In this document: in pieces, positions 48,360 through 59,481 of the stretch
Layout of the letters: every line of letters begins with the position of its first letter
How positions within the stretch are numbered: the first letter of the stretch is position 1
Origin: Dugong dugon
Lineage: Eukaryota; Chordata; Mammalia; Sirenia; Dugongidae
Length of the DNA stretch: 64,000 bases
Reading direction: 5' to 3'
Assembly: GCA_030035585.1 (NCBI GenBank)
Contig: CM057463.1
Coordinates: 133,022,736-133,086,735, forward strand
The notes under the pieces: model-generated
What the model saw: only the letters and a program-made list of their open reading frames with translations
What the model was told of the DNA's origin: nothing
Database searches by the model: none
Program-made: the position numbers and the translations under genes

Positions 48360-48565
48360 ATCTGTTGAGGACTTCTCGTACCTCAGGCCCTGGGCTGTGT
48401 TCTGGGGATTCAGTGATTAAACAGGACAGGCCTATTTCCTGTCATCCTGCAGCTTACAGATAAGTGGTGCAGTCATATATGAAACACGTAATTATGAGTG
48501 TGGCAAGTGTTAGGGGAAGACTGGGTAATATGGGGACACAGTAGGGAATTTACCCTAATCTGGCT
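48360..48565 (-). repeat. LINE-2 3' end, antisense
   Basis: 'gtacctcaggccctgggctg', 'tctggggattcagtgattaa' and 'cctgcagcttacagataag' in the order of reverse L2. Confidence 0.6.
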
Positions 48566-48654
48566 TGGTCATACATTCTTTCTAGAATAGAGAATATATT
48601 ATCTCAACCCTGACAATGAAACAGCTGCTTCAGAGTGAGGTAGCTTTCTTCACT

Positions 48655-48818
48655 AAAAACCAAAAACTTGTTGCTGTTAAGCTGATTCCGACTCATAGAG
48701 ACCCTATAGGACAGAGCAGAACTGTCCCATAGGGTTTCCAAAGAGTGGCTGGTGGATTTTAACTGCTGACCTTTTGGTTAACAGCTGATCTTTTAATCAC
48801 TGTGCCACCAAGGATCTG
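48655..48818 (-). repeat. AfroSINE, short form, antisense
   Basis: Complete copy from 'aaaaaccaaaaacttgttgc' to 'ctgtgccaccaaggatctg'. Flanked by 'ctttctt(c/g)act'. Confidence 0.9.
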
Positions 48819-48959
48819 CTTTCTTGACTGGTGAAGTATTTTTGCTAGGTCTTTATAATCAAGAATTATTTTTTTCCAATTCACTCATGCTACAGGTAGG
48901 AAGTATTGTGGCTTTTTGTTTTCGTTTCTCTTTGACATACACAACTTAACTGTGATTTG

Positions 48960-49135
48960 GTGAATTCTTACTATTGATTGATAATGTGGTAGGTGTTTTA
49001 CAAGATTCTAATACAACTCTTTGAGGTATTATTCTCATTTTTTAGATAAAGAAACTGTGAGAGGCACAGAATCAGCAAATTTTTCAATATCTTGCAGCAG
49101 GAAGAGATAGAAGTCAGAGTGTGCCCAGGTCTGGT
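48960..49135 (-). repeat. MIR-like, antisense
   Basis: 'gtaggtgttttacaagattc' and 'agataaagaaactgtgagag' on the plus strand. Diverged. Confidence 0.55.
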
Positions 49136-49344
49136 GTCTCAAATACTGACAAGTTTTATAATTCTCAGGACAATACAAACCCAGTTAGAACAAGTCTGTT
49201 CATTAGCCAGTAGCTGGTATATCCTTTGCTGTTCTTTACAACATGCCCACATACCTTTAAATTGTGCATCTAATCAGTTAGGATAGAATGGAAATTTTTA
49301 GGAGCTGAGATAAAAATGATTGTTGAGTTGGTCACTGAATAGAA

Positions 49345-49460
49345 AGATGAGAATATGAGCTTCATAAGAGCAGAGATCTTGTCTGATTTATTTACTGATG
49401 AACCCCAGTGCTTAGAACAGAGCCTGGCACTCAAAATTATTTGTTGAATTAATAGAATAA
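49345..49460 (+). repeat. LINE-2 3' terminus, sense
   Basis: 'tgagcttcataagagcagag', 'aaccccagtgcttagaacag' and 'aattatttgttgaattaa' are the final L2 blocks in order. Confidence 0.7.
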
Positions 49461-49789
49461 AAAAATGAGAAAAATTAGCCAAAAACAAAAGAATCTTATT
49501 TATCATTGAGGAGGACAAAAGATACGGCACTTAGTTGTATTTGAAATTGTTAACTTCTCAAAGTCTTTTGAATCAAGAGTTTGTATGCCCCCTTCCCTGC
49601 ATGAAATATTTGGAAGGCCTGGGGAGACCGCCAGGACTGTTGAAACACTAAGGACAGTATATTTTGCATATAAAATAATTAAGACTGCAACGATAGCCCC
49701 ACAAAAATGAGATATGACCACTTTAAAGAGAACATTGATTGCTTTTAGAAAGCCTGAGCCATTGGATTATGATGTCTGTATTTATTTGG

Positions 49790-50640
49790 TTACTTATTCA
49801 TTAAAAAAAAAAAAATTTACTGTGGCACTTCTTATGTGCCATGCACTAAATGAAATAGATTAGTGAGCCAACATAGCAAAAGACCCTTGTCCCTACGGAA
49901 CTTACATTCCAGAAGGGGGGAAGACAATAAGCAATAAATATAATAAATAAGCAGATTATATAGAATTAAAAATATGATAATGAGTGTAGAAAAAAGAAAA
50001 GGGAGAGTGGGGTAAAGAGTTACAATTTAAATAGGATGGCCAGGGTAGATCTCATTGAGAAGGTGATGTTTAAGACAGAGAAGTTAGTGAAGGAGTTCCA
50101 AGAAAAACCAAACCCATTGTTGTCAAGTTGATTCTGACTCATGCAGATGTCTGGGAAGAGCATTCCAGGCAGTGGGAACAGACAACTGAGGTCTTAAGTC
50201 AGGGGCATGCCCGAACTGTTTGAGAAAAGGAGAGAGCAGTGAGAGGTGAGTGTAGAGAGAGTAGGGATCTAGATCATGAAGGGCCTTGTAAGCCATTGTA
50301 AGACCTTAAGCTCTTATTGAGAGTGAAATGGAGAGACATTTGAAAGTCTTGTGCAAAGTGGTTGCATGAGCTGACCTACTGTTTAATAAAAGGATCATTC
50401 TGTAAGGGGGCAAGAGTATAAAAGGGAGATAAGTTAGTAGACTCTTGGAGTTTTTGAGGCATCAGATAATGGTGGCTTGGACAAGAGGTTGCGATATAGG
50501 TGGCGAAAGTGATCGAGTTCTAGGCATATTCTGATTTCCTGAAATTGGTTGTAGGAATTAACAGAAAGAGAGAGTACTTTAGCAGAACTGATTTTAAACT
50601 TCTGATACTAAATTAAATTTTGGTCAGTATGAAGTAATTA
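49790..50640 (-). repeat. LINE-2, antisense
   Basis: Colinear reverse-L2 blocks: 'cacttcttatgtgccatgca', 'ggaacttacattccagaagg', 'agatctcattgagaaggtga', 'gaagggccttgtaagccatt' and 'ggatcattctgtaagggggc'. A 40-base antisense AfroSINE tail lies at 50,104-50,145. Confidence 0.8.
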
Positions 50641-50738
50641 AGCTAGCCTGACCATGGTTAAAAAAAAAAAAAAAAGGAAATATTTTATATGGCTTAATAA
50701 CCCCAAATCATTGATTTCAGCAATGAAATATATATATA

Positions 50739-50900
50739 TAGTAGCACTGTGATTAAGAGTTTGGCTGCTAACCAAAAGGTCTATGGTTCAAATTCTCCAG
50801 CCGCTCCTTGGAAACCCTATGGAGGAGTTCTACTCTGTCCTATAGGGTCGCTATGAGTCAGAATCAACTGGACAGCAATGGGTTTGAGTTTTTGGTTTTA
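50739..50900 (+). repeat. AfroSINE, short form
   Basis: 'gtagcactgtgattaagagt' head after a TATATATA run, then the full body and 'gggtttgagtttttggtttt' tail. Confidence 0.88.
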
Positions 50901-50920
50901 CATATATTTTTGTATATATA

Positions 50921-51085
50921 GAAGCCCTGGTGGCATAATGGTTAAGAGCTTGGCTGTTAACCAAAAGTTCGGCAGTTCGAATCCACCAGCCACTTCTTGG
51001 AAACCCTATGCGGGAGTTCTGCTCTGTCCTGTAGGGTCGCTATGAGTTGGAATTGACTCAATGGCAATGGATTTGGTTTTTTTGG
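50921..51085 (+). repeat. AfroSINE, short form, very well preserved
   Basis: 'gaagccctggtggcataatg', an intact B-box-like 'gcagttcgaatccacc' and a 'gggtcgctatgagttggaat' tail. It is separated from the previous SINE by a 20-base AT-rich spacer. Confidence 0.93.
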
Positions 51086-51114
51086 TATATATATATGTAT
51101 ACATATATATATAC

Positions 51115-52578
51115 ATTTTCTTCTTATTGTTGTGCTTTAAGTGAAAGTTTACAGTTCAAGTTAGTCTCTCATACAAAAATTTATACATACATTGTTTTGA
51201 GACCCTGCTTGCTCTCCCTATACTGTGACAGCACACTCCTCCTTTCCACCCTGGATTTCCCATGTCCATTCAACCAGCTCCTGACCCTCTCTGCCTTCTC
51301 ATCTCGCCTCCGGATGAGAACTGCTTATTTAATCTCATGTACCTACTTGAGCTAAGAAGTATCAAGTATCAAGAGTATCATTTTATGTCCCATAGTCCAG
51401 TCTAATGTTTTTCTGAAGAGTTGGCCTTGGGAATGGTTTCAGTTTTGGGCTAACAGAGAGCCCAGGGGCCATGTCTTCCAGGTCCTTTCAGTCTCAGTCA
51501 AACCATTAAGTTTGGTCTTTTTAGTAGAATTTGAGTTTTGCACCCTACTTTTCTCCTGCTCCATCAGGGACTCTCTGTTGTGTTCCCTGTCAGGGTGGTT
51601 ATTGGTGGTAGCCAGGCACCATCTAGTTCTTCTGGTATCAGGCTGATGAAGTCTCTGGTTTATATGGCCCTTTCTGTCTCCTGGGCCAATACTTTCCTTG
51701 TGTCCATGGTGTTCATTCTCCTTTACTCCAGGTGGGTTGGTACCAGTTGATGAATCTTAGATGGCCACTTGCTAGCTTTTAAGACCCCAGACACCACTCA
51801 CTAACATTTTCTTAAAAAACTTTGTTATGCCAGTTGACCTAGATGTCCCCTGAAAGCATGGTCCCCAGACCCCCGCCCCTGCTACTCTGTCCCTTGATGT
51901 GTTTGGTTGTGTTCAGGAAATTTCTTAGCTTTGGTTTAGCCCAGTTGTGCTGACTGCCCCTGTAGAGTGTGCTGTCACTCTCTTCACCTAAGATAATTCT
52001 TGTCTACTTTCTAGTTAGTGAATACCACTCTCCCTCCCTCCCCACCCTCATAATCATCAAAGAATGTTGTCTTCTGTGTTTAAACCTTTTCTTGGGTCTT
52101 TATAATAGTGGTCTTATACAATATTTGTCCTTTTGCAACTGACTAAGTTCACTCAGTGTAATATCTTCCAGATTCCTCCATGTTATGTTTCATGGATTCA
52201 TCGTTGTGTGAATGTATCATAATTTGTTTATCCATTTGTCCATTGATAGGCATCTAGCTTGTTTCCATCATTTTGCTATTGTTAACAGTGCTGCAATGAA
52301 CATGGTTGTGCATGTATCTATTGGTGTGATGGCTCTTAATTCTCTTGGATATATTCGAAGAAGCGGGATAGCTGCATCATATGGTACTTCTATTTGCAGC
52401 TTTTCAAGGAAGCATCAAATCGATTTCCAAAGTGGTTGTACCATTTTACATTCCCACCAACGGTGTGTAAGTGTTCCAGTCTCTCCACAACCTCTCCAAC
52501 ATTTATTATTTTGTGTTTTTTGGATTAATGCTAGCCTTGTTGGGGTGAGATTCATTGTAGTTTTGATTTGCATTTCTC

Positions 52579-52590
<12 letters not shown>
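51115..52590 (-). mobile_element. L1 3' fragment (ORF2 C-terminus plus 3' UTR)
   Basis: Colinear with 7,130-8,600 of the large L1. The C-terminal zinc-knuckle-like region of ORF2 is readable at 52,618-52,415 ([14 protein letters not shown]), with the second His/Cys pair partly altered (HRWWEC). The low-coordinate end meets TA-rich sequence rather than a poly(T), and the 5' truncation meets a (TA)n run. Confidence 0.88.

Positions 52591-52612
<22 letters not shown>
52584..52612. repeat. (TA)n microsatellite
   Basis: About 14 TA units at the 5' breakpoint of the L1 fragment. Confidence 0.9.
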
Positions 52613-52620
<8 letters not shown>

Positions 52621-52654
52621 CAATTATACGAGGTCTGTTTGGCGAAGTAACGGC

Positions 52655-52835
52655 TAGGATTTAAATACTGGTTGTACATTAGTATCATCTGGGGAACTTT
52701 TAAAAAAATATTAGAAGCCAAGTGCTACTGCAGAACGATTGACTGATGGTGGTGTCTAGATACTGCTATTTTTTAGTTGAAAAGTTACCTAAGTGATTCT
52801 AATATGCAGCTGGGTTGGAGACACTGAAATGTTGC
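52655..52835. repeat. MER5-like hAT element
   Basis: 'tacattagtatcatctgggg', 'aacttttaaa' and 'aagtgattctaatatgcagc' in the order expected. Confidence 0.55.
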
Positions 52836-53476
52836 CTATTTGAGCTAAGTCAGGGGGGAATAGTGCCCCAAAGAGCAAGAAGTTCATAACTTGGTCTTAA
52901 TTTTCCAATAGCATAATTTCAATTCTTTCTGAGTAATTAAAGCCAAACAAATCATGCACCAAAAATATTTTCCTTTCCCCTTAGAACTCTTACTCAGTAA
53001 GGGCAGTCATTTATAAGAACTTTTTCAGCTAAACTTCCCAGAAATTAGCATTTGATCTCAGAAGATATACACATTATTTCTAAAAGTGTTATTGATGCCA
53101 AGCCTAGCATGAGGAAGAGAGCCATGTTAATCACATGAGTTTCAGGTCCATTAGAAACACCAGAGAGGGAGGGAAATTCATTCTTGCCAAATGGGAAATG
53201 TCAAAAAATCAGCAGGGTAAAAAAGAATTGGATTTTTACTCTTGTAAGAAGGAGGGAAACAAGCAAAATAGAAACTAAAATCATGCCAGCGGATTTTCCT
53301 AAATGCATCAATTTAGCACATGTCTGTCATTAATGCAAAAGTGCTATCCTCTTTTATCTACTAGCTCTTTGAAATAAAAAATGTCCCCTTCTACTTTTTC
53401 CCTGAATCATGTCTTCTCTCTACCTGCTGTTCCAAAATACAGGTCTAGGCTTGGTAAACCATGAATCTGTCTTTAC

Positions 53477-53571
53477 CTGCTGGTTTAAGTCTTTGAATTC
53501 AAATTCCGTCTGTTCTTTTCTGCTGCTAATTGTTTTGACATCCGTCTGCTCATTGGCAATGTTAAAAGATG
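53477..53571 (-). CDS. Most upstream exon found of the unidentified gene
   Basis: The acceptor 'atatttttcttttaacag' is a strong pyrimidine tract, and the donor CAG|gtaaag is near consensus. The 95 bases start with two bases of a split codon and end in phase 0. Thirty-one full codons read SFNIANEQTDVKTISSRKEQ and end FKDLNQQ, polar and charged, with no Met start. An upstream exon ending with one spare base must therefore exist. I could not find it between 53.6 and 64 kb, so the promoter and N-terminus probably lie outside the window. Unknown function. Confidence 0.78.
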
Positions 53572-54345
53572 CTGTTAAAAGAAAAATATAGACAATGAAA
53601 TCACTTCTGAAATATTTTTCTGAACATGATGAGTTTTCCTCATTAAAGAATATGATAAATAAGCTTTAAATAATTTCCTATCATATAAATAAGTTAAATC
53701 TTTAGTATAAACAGTGTAATATACTGGTATATAAACAGTATAACAGAATTATACTGAGAATTTTAAGTCTATAATTATGGATACAAGTATACCTAATCAT
53801 ATGAATCAATATTTTCCATACAAGTTGGTTATAAGAAAATTACTTAAAAAGAACTAATATTTATTACTATCTTTCAGGAAAAAAAACGAATTCGGGTCAG
53901 TTTATACACATCCATAAAGTGAATATACAATTGCACACATGATAAGACACCAATGTACCTGAAACTTTTACTCATGGAAGGGCATTAGGTGCCAATATAG
54001 GTAGGACATTGGAGAATGAGCTGAAAGATATATCCCTCTCTTGCCAACTGTTCTAGGCCACTTTACTGTATTCTTTGTATTTCTGAGTATTCAATAAATC
54101 ACTTTTTTAAAAAAGTTTTGAAACCCTGTTCTCCCTTTCCTTATAATACATAATGTTGAGAGAGAAAAACTGTGATGTTTGACGTTAGACCATATATTAC
54201 ATATATTGTGTTTAGTATAAGGATTAACTTAAGTGGAAAAATTCTTCATGTTTGAGGTGTTAGGCTCCATTACATACATAGATTTTGGAGACAATAATTG
54301 ATTCCATTTGAAATAAATTGTGCGCCTGTGGTTTTTCGTGCCATA
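53572..54345. other. Unassigned intronic sequence upstream of the 53.5 kb exon
   Basis: No further exon or repeat is convincing. Confidence 0.4.
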
Positions 54346-54349
54346 AAGC

Positions 54350-54540
54350 CAATGCTGAATCCTGGCTTAGCCACTTGTTAGTTGTGTATCTTGGAGTTAC
54401 CCTCCCTATGCCTCTGTAGGATTGTGATAATAATTCTACCTACTTATGAGATTATTGTGAGAATTAAATGAGTTAATGCGTGTAAAATTTGTAGAACAGT
54501 GCCAGGCATAGAGTAAGCACTATAAAGCTATGTATTACCT
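54350..54540 (+). repeat. MIR SINE
   Basis: 'gaatcctggcttagccactt', 'aattaaatgagttaatgcgt' and 'cagtgccaggcatagagtaa', in MIR order. Confidence 0.82.
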
Positions 54541-54596
54541 CCATATTTGCTTTCATTAACATTACCAGATTGGCCCTACGTAATGTGATTTTTCCC

Positions 54597-54803
54597 AGAG
54601 TCCCTGGGTAGTGCAAAAGGTTAATGTGCTCAGCTGTTAATTGAAAGTCTGGATTTTCTAGACCATCCAGAGATGCCTCGAAGAAAGGCCTAGTGGTCTA
54701 CTTCCAAAAAATCCGCCACTGAAAACCTTATGGAGCACAGTTCTACCTTGACACACACGGAGTCATGATGAATTGGAATAGACTCAAAGACAACTGTTTT
54801 TTT
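54597..54803 (+). repeat. AfroSINE, long form, diverged
   Basis: 'agtccctgggtagtgcaaaa' head and 'aaaggcctagtggtctactt' central block, with duplicated 'aatgtgatt(ttt)ccca' flanks. Confidence 0.85.
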
Positions 54804-54839
54804 TAATGTGATTCCCAAACAGACCAGTAGTTCTTGTAC

Positions 54840-55920
54840 TTAATAATAAAAGGAATAAAATAGAGTTAATTTAATTTCCTAAAAAGCTTCGCCATAGATC
54901 ATATGGAATATCTCCTCCTTAAGACATTAAAGAATTAACTACAGCCCAATGAAAAGGGAGCATACAAGTAAAAAACACATATAAAGAATGTTCTATGGGT
55001 TGAAAATAAACACTTGCCCCATACTGCATATTTAGGAAACACCCTCAAAATCACTCAAGAGAATTTAGGCTCTTGGAATATGGTGTATATAGTTCATTGA
55101 CAGACAGTGGGTGACATTGCTCTACTAAACAAGCACAAGATGATCATTTGAAATGCATTACCAGAGGTGTTCATAGAATGAAATCATAAATAAAATGGGG
55201 GGGATTGTCAGAGTTCTTCATTTATTGCAAGCAAGAGGTTTAGCTTTGATGACATATACCATAGTTGATTTAGAAAGCTCCAGTTCATATTGAAATTCAA
55301 AAGCTTTTTTGTAATTTTAATTAAAATTCAAAGGAATCTAGTGAATTATACCATTAACTTTTCACTGCTAGAATTCAGGGATCACTTTTTAGGTCATTGT
55401 GAATAATGAGTTCACTAGTCTCATCCAAATGTCCATTTGTACACATCTCAAGCCACGAGTTGGATTATTAAATCATTGTACATGTGGCAGTCTTTGATGA
55501 AAGAGCAGAACTTTAACTAAGAAATGGGGACTTCAGGTCAAGACTCTCATCAGTTGACAACACTGCATAACACATTTAGTGGTGCCTTGTCTCACACCTT
55601 TCTTGATTTAATTCAGTGATATCAATACCTGACTCCTTAAAAAAATTCTAGAAATGGTTAAAGACTTGCTAGAGAGAGGAGGGAAGATGAAAAAAGAGAG
55701 AAGTTGAGAAAACTGAAATTTATTCCAAAAAATCTTGTGAGAGTTAGCTATGATGGTTGATTGAATCTGTATTTGTATATGGGGTTGAAAAATGGCTAGG
55801 GGACCAGTGCTAATCACTGGGAAAATTGAAATAAATTTAATTAAAAGAGAAGGAGAAAGGGAATGGATGGAAGAAGTGAGAGTCTGAGGAAGATTTCTTT
55901 ATTAGGTTGACATATTCCTA
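54840..55920. other. Sequence without a recognised gene
   Basis: No convincing exon, RNA gene or repeat. Confidence 0.4.
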
Positions 55921-55925
55921 CATAA

Positions 55926-56133
55926 CAAACCAACCAACCTGTTACTGTCAGGTCGATTTCGACTCATAGTGACCCTGTAGGACCTAGTAGAACTGGACCA
56001 TAGGGTTGTCAAGGCTGTAAATCTTTATGGAAGCAGACTGCCACATCTTTCTCCCAAGAAGCAGCCTATGGGTTCAAACTACCAATGTTTTGGTTAGCAG
56101 CTGAGCGCTTAACCACTGTGACACCAGGGCTCC
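55926..56133 (-). repeat. AfroSINE, long form, antisense
   Basis: Complete, from 'caaccaacctgttactgtca' to 'actgtgacaccagggctcc'. Imperfect duplicated flanks (tatt(c/t)ctacata). Confidence 0.9.
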
Positions 56134-56496
56134 TATTTCTACATAGTGCATAAGAAATAATCTGAATAAAAATGAAGGGAAAACAGTGATTCTGAGGAAG
56201 TTGAAGACAACCAAAATTAGCAAAAGCATGCCGGTTGACTGGAAGAACTGATTGACAAGAGAAAGGAGAGTTGCTTTAAACCTATAGTGCTATGCAACAA
56301 GTAATTTCCTTTTCACTTTAGGAATGAGACATTAAGAGACAATGCTGCCTTTGTTTCTCTGAACAGTAAATAGGATTGTCAGCCATTAGCAGCTTTAGTG
56401 AAATCTGTTGCTGGCCTACAAGAAGGAAAGCTGAGGCAGCTGATGACTGGTGGCTTAAGAGTATAGCTGGGTTTCTCTGGACAGAGTATTGTGAGA

Positions 56497-56706
56497 GGAG
56501 ATTCTGGGCTGTGCAAAAGGTTAACACACTTGGCTGCTAATGGAAAGGTTGGAGGTTTGAGTCTACCCGTATGTGCCTCAGAAGAAAGGCCTGGTGATCT
56601 ACTTCTGAAAAATCAGTCATTAAAAACCCTATGAAGCACAATTCTACTCTGACACACATGAGGTTGCCAAGAATTGGAATCCACTTGATGGTAATTTTTT
56701 TTTTTT
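56497..56706 (+). repeat. AfroSINE, long form, diverged
   Basis: 'ggctgtgcaaaaggttaaca' head, 'gaaaggcctggtgatctact' block and T-run tail. Flanks share 'tattgtgag(a)gg'. Confidence 0.87.
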
Positions 56707-56777
56707 AAATATATTGTGAGGAGGAAAGGGTGTTGTATTCACTGCTGAAACTTTTAAAATTTGTTGACCATTACTTT

Positions 56778-57707
56778 TTTTTTTTTTTTTAATTGTACTT
56801 CAGGTGAAGGCTTACAGAACAAATAGTTTTTCATGAAACAGAAGTACACGTGTTATTTTATGACATTGGTTAACAACCCCACAGCATATCAACCCTCTAA
56901 CTTCTCAACCTTTTTTTTTTTGGTGAAAATACACATAGCCAAAGATAAACCATTTCAAAAATTTCTACATGCAGAGTTCAGTGACATTGACTATGTTCTT
57001 CCAATTGTGCTGTTGTTCTCACTTAAGATGAAGGCTTACAGAACAAAATAGTTTCTCATTTAACAGTTACTACAAATGTTGCCCTATGACAATGGTTAAC
57101 AATCTCACAACATAGCAACAATATCCTTACTCAGCCTTTGGTTCCCTATCACCAGCTTCCTTGTCCCCTTCTGCTTTCTGGCCCTTGTCACTGGACTCCT
57201 GTACCTCGTTAGTCTCATTTGGTTTTACGGGGCTGTCCACGCCTAGGCTGAACAGTAAACCTTGGAGGTAACTTCACCACTGAGCTAAAAGGGTGTCTGG
57301 GGGCCATACTCTCGAGGTTTCTCCAGTCTCCTTTAGGCCAGTAAATCTGGTCTTTTTTTTGTGAGTTAGAATTATGCTCTACATCCTTCTCCAGCTCTGT
57401 CCAGAACCCTCTGTTGTGATCCTGGTCAGAGCAGTCAGTGGTGGTAGCCGGGCACCATCTAGCTGTACTGGACTCAGTCCGATGGAGGCCTTGATAGCTG
57501 TGGACAATTAGTCCTTTGGACTAATCTTTTCCTTGTATCCTGTTCTCTTCATTCTCCCTTGCTCCCGAAGGGATGAGACCAGCGGAGTATCTTAGATGGC
57601 CGCTCACAGGCTTTTAAGACCCCAGACTCTACTCACCAAGGTAGAATGTAGAGCATTGTCTTTATAAGCTGTGTCATGCCAATTGAGCTAGATGTTCCCC
57701 GAGACCA
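56778..57707 (-). mobile_element. 5'-truncated L1 with duplicated 3' terminus
   Basis: The plus strand starts with a T run (56,776-56,790) and an L1 3' end ('ggtgaaggcttacagaacaa', 56,804). At 57,027 there is a second 3' end ('gatgaaggcttacagaacaa') that continues into 3' UTR matching 7,150-7,840, up to 'gttccccgagaccatga'. 'tgaccattacttt' occurs at both edges (56,765-56,777 and 57,708-57,720), so all of this entered as one piece. Confidence 0.75.
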
Positions 57708-57720
57708 TGACCATTACTTT

Positions 57721-58115
57721 CTTCATGTTGATTTATATTGGGACAATTGTCACTACCAGAGTAAACAAGAAAGGCATCTTTAAGGAACTATAAACTTTCA
57801 GGTAGAAAACTAAAAGGCTTGAAGATATGCTGATTTTAACTCTTCTTGTAATGGAAGATTATAACTTTAGAAAAGAAAGAACATGTAGCTGCAGTGTAGA
57901 AGAGCAAGACTCATTTTCCTTGACATGGTTTACATTAGGAGAATGTGTCCTTGGTTTGGATTGAATTATTTGGGAAGGGCAGAGAACAGTGATGCAGAGA
58001 TTTGCCAATCTGATCAGCAGAATCTTAATCTGAAAGTAGAGAGGAGGAGGGAGGAGAGAGACTATCTTATTATATTAAGAACAAAATGCTAGAGTACATA
58101 GATTATGAATGCTAG
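57721..58115. other. Sequence without a recognised gene
   Basis: Nothing assignable seen. Confidence 0.4.
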
Positions 58116-58119
58116 CTTT

Positions 58120-58375
58120 TCTTTACAACTCACTGTATGCTATACTCTTCTAAGCTCCTTTCATGTATTCACTTGTTTAATTCTCTCCACTAACCTATTG
58201 GATAGGACTTTTTGTTTATTTGCTTGTTTTTGCTTTGTTTATTTGTTTTAAATTCTCAGATATAGATGAGAAAGTTGGGGCCTAAAGAAATTTAAAAAGC
58301 TTGATTAAGGTCATTCTGGTAGTCAAGATTTAAAATCTGCAGTCCGTCTCCTGAGCCCATGTACTTAAATGCTAT
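58120..58375 (-). repeat. MIR, antisense
   Basis: 'gctatactcttctaagctcc', 'gatgagaaagttggggccta' and 'gatttaaaatctgcagtccg' are MIR in reverse. It has a TTTG-rich insertion near 58,213-58,250. Confidence 0.65.
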
Positions 58376-58495
58376 TCTCCTTCTGTCTCTCTGAAAAGTT
58401 ACGTCACAAAAAGAGGGGCAATAACAGAGAAAGTGCCAAGTAATTTAAGTGCTCTGATGAAAATAAATACTAAGGGTGTCAGGAAACATACTTGT

Positions 58496-59093
58496 CTTAG
58501 TTTGTTAGTGCTCCTGTAACAGAAATAACTCAAGTCGGTAACTTTCAAGAACAAAAACTTATTTTCTCAGGTCTGGAGGCAGAAAGTCCAAATCAGGGTC
58601 TTGGCCATTTCAATTCCTTCTGTGGGTCTCTCTTGTACTTTCTGGTGACTGCTGGCTATCCTTGGTGATTCTTCACTTGCAGACCGTCCTCACATGGTGT
58701 CTATCTTCCCCTTGTTTGTGTGTCTCTGTGTCTATTCTGCTCTTTTTATAAGACACCACGTAGAAGTGATTAAGTTTAAGACCTACTCTACTCTAGTGAC
58801 ACGGTCTTTAAGTGCTACAGCTGCTAACCAAAAAGTCGGCAGTTCGAATCCACCAGCTGCTCCTCGGAAACTTTATGGGGCAGTTCTACTCTGTCCTATA
58901 GGGTCACTATGAGTCAGAATCAACTCAATTGTGAAGGGTTTGATTTGTTTCTTTTTTGGTTCTTCTCTAGTATATCTCCATTAACATAACAAAAGAAAAC
59001 CCATATTTTCAAACAGGGTCATATTTACAGAAACAGGGGTTTAGAACTTCAACACATAGTTTTGGGGGACACAATTTAATCATTAACAACACT
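58496..59093 (-). repeat. MLT1-type MaLR LTR, antisense, split by an AfroSINE
   Basis: 'gtcttagtttgttagtgctc', 'tcaggtctggaggcagaaag', then after the SINE 'ccattaacataacaaaagaa' and the end 'ttgggggacacaatttaatc'. The SINE is at 58,790-58,957. Confidence 0.65.
58790..58957 (+). repeat. AfroSINE, short form
   Basis: 'agtgacacggtctttaagtg' head, intact 'gcagttcgaatccacc' B box and a T-rich tail. Nested in an LTR. Confidence 0.9.
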
Positions 59094-59255
59094 TACCATC
59101 TATTTAAAATAACCCTGTAATGAACAAAATGAAGGTAGTATTTATATCATGGTAAAATAGACTGTCCAGGCAGATGGAAGAAATGAATGAAGAGCTTTAG
59201 AAAAAAAAATTTAAAAACTGACAAAGGAAATATTCAAGTTCCTATAGTTAAAGCA

Positions 59256-59468
59256 AAGCCCATGGGTGGCACCGACTTTTTGCTCTTGGCTGTTAATCTA
59301 AAAGCTGGCAGTATGAACCCACCCAGAAGCACCATGGACGAAAGGCCTGGTGATATACTTTTGTAAAGATTACAGCCAAGAAAATACTATGGAACACAGT
59401 TCTACTCTGTAACACATGGGGTTACCATGAGTAAGAATGTGAATGGCAACGGGTTTGGTTTTTTGGTT
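59256..59468 (+). repeat. AfroSINE, long form, diverged
   Basis: A perfect 'tatagttaaagca' duplication lies at 59,243-59,255 and 59,469-59,481. Includes 'aaaggcctggtgatatactt' and 'ggcaacgggtttggtttttt'. Confidence 0.9.
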
Positions 59469-59481
59469 TATAGTTAAAGCA

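Larger units (their letters stand above)
48057..53476 (-). other. Intron of the minus-strand gene (5.4 kb)
   Basis: Runs between the donor CAG|gtaaag at 53,476 and the acceptor at 48,057. It holds L2, AfroSINEs and an L1 3' fragment. Confidence 0.6.

Noticed and set aside
50921-51000. tRNA gene suggested by A-box and B-box motifs
   Set aside because: These are the tRNA-derived heads of SINEs, repeated many times in the window. They lack a full cloverleaf and acceptor stem.
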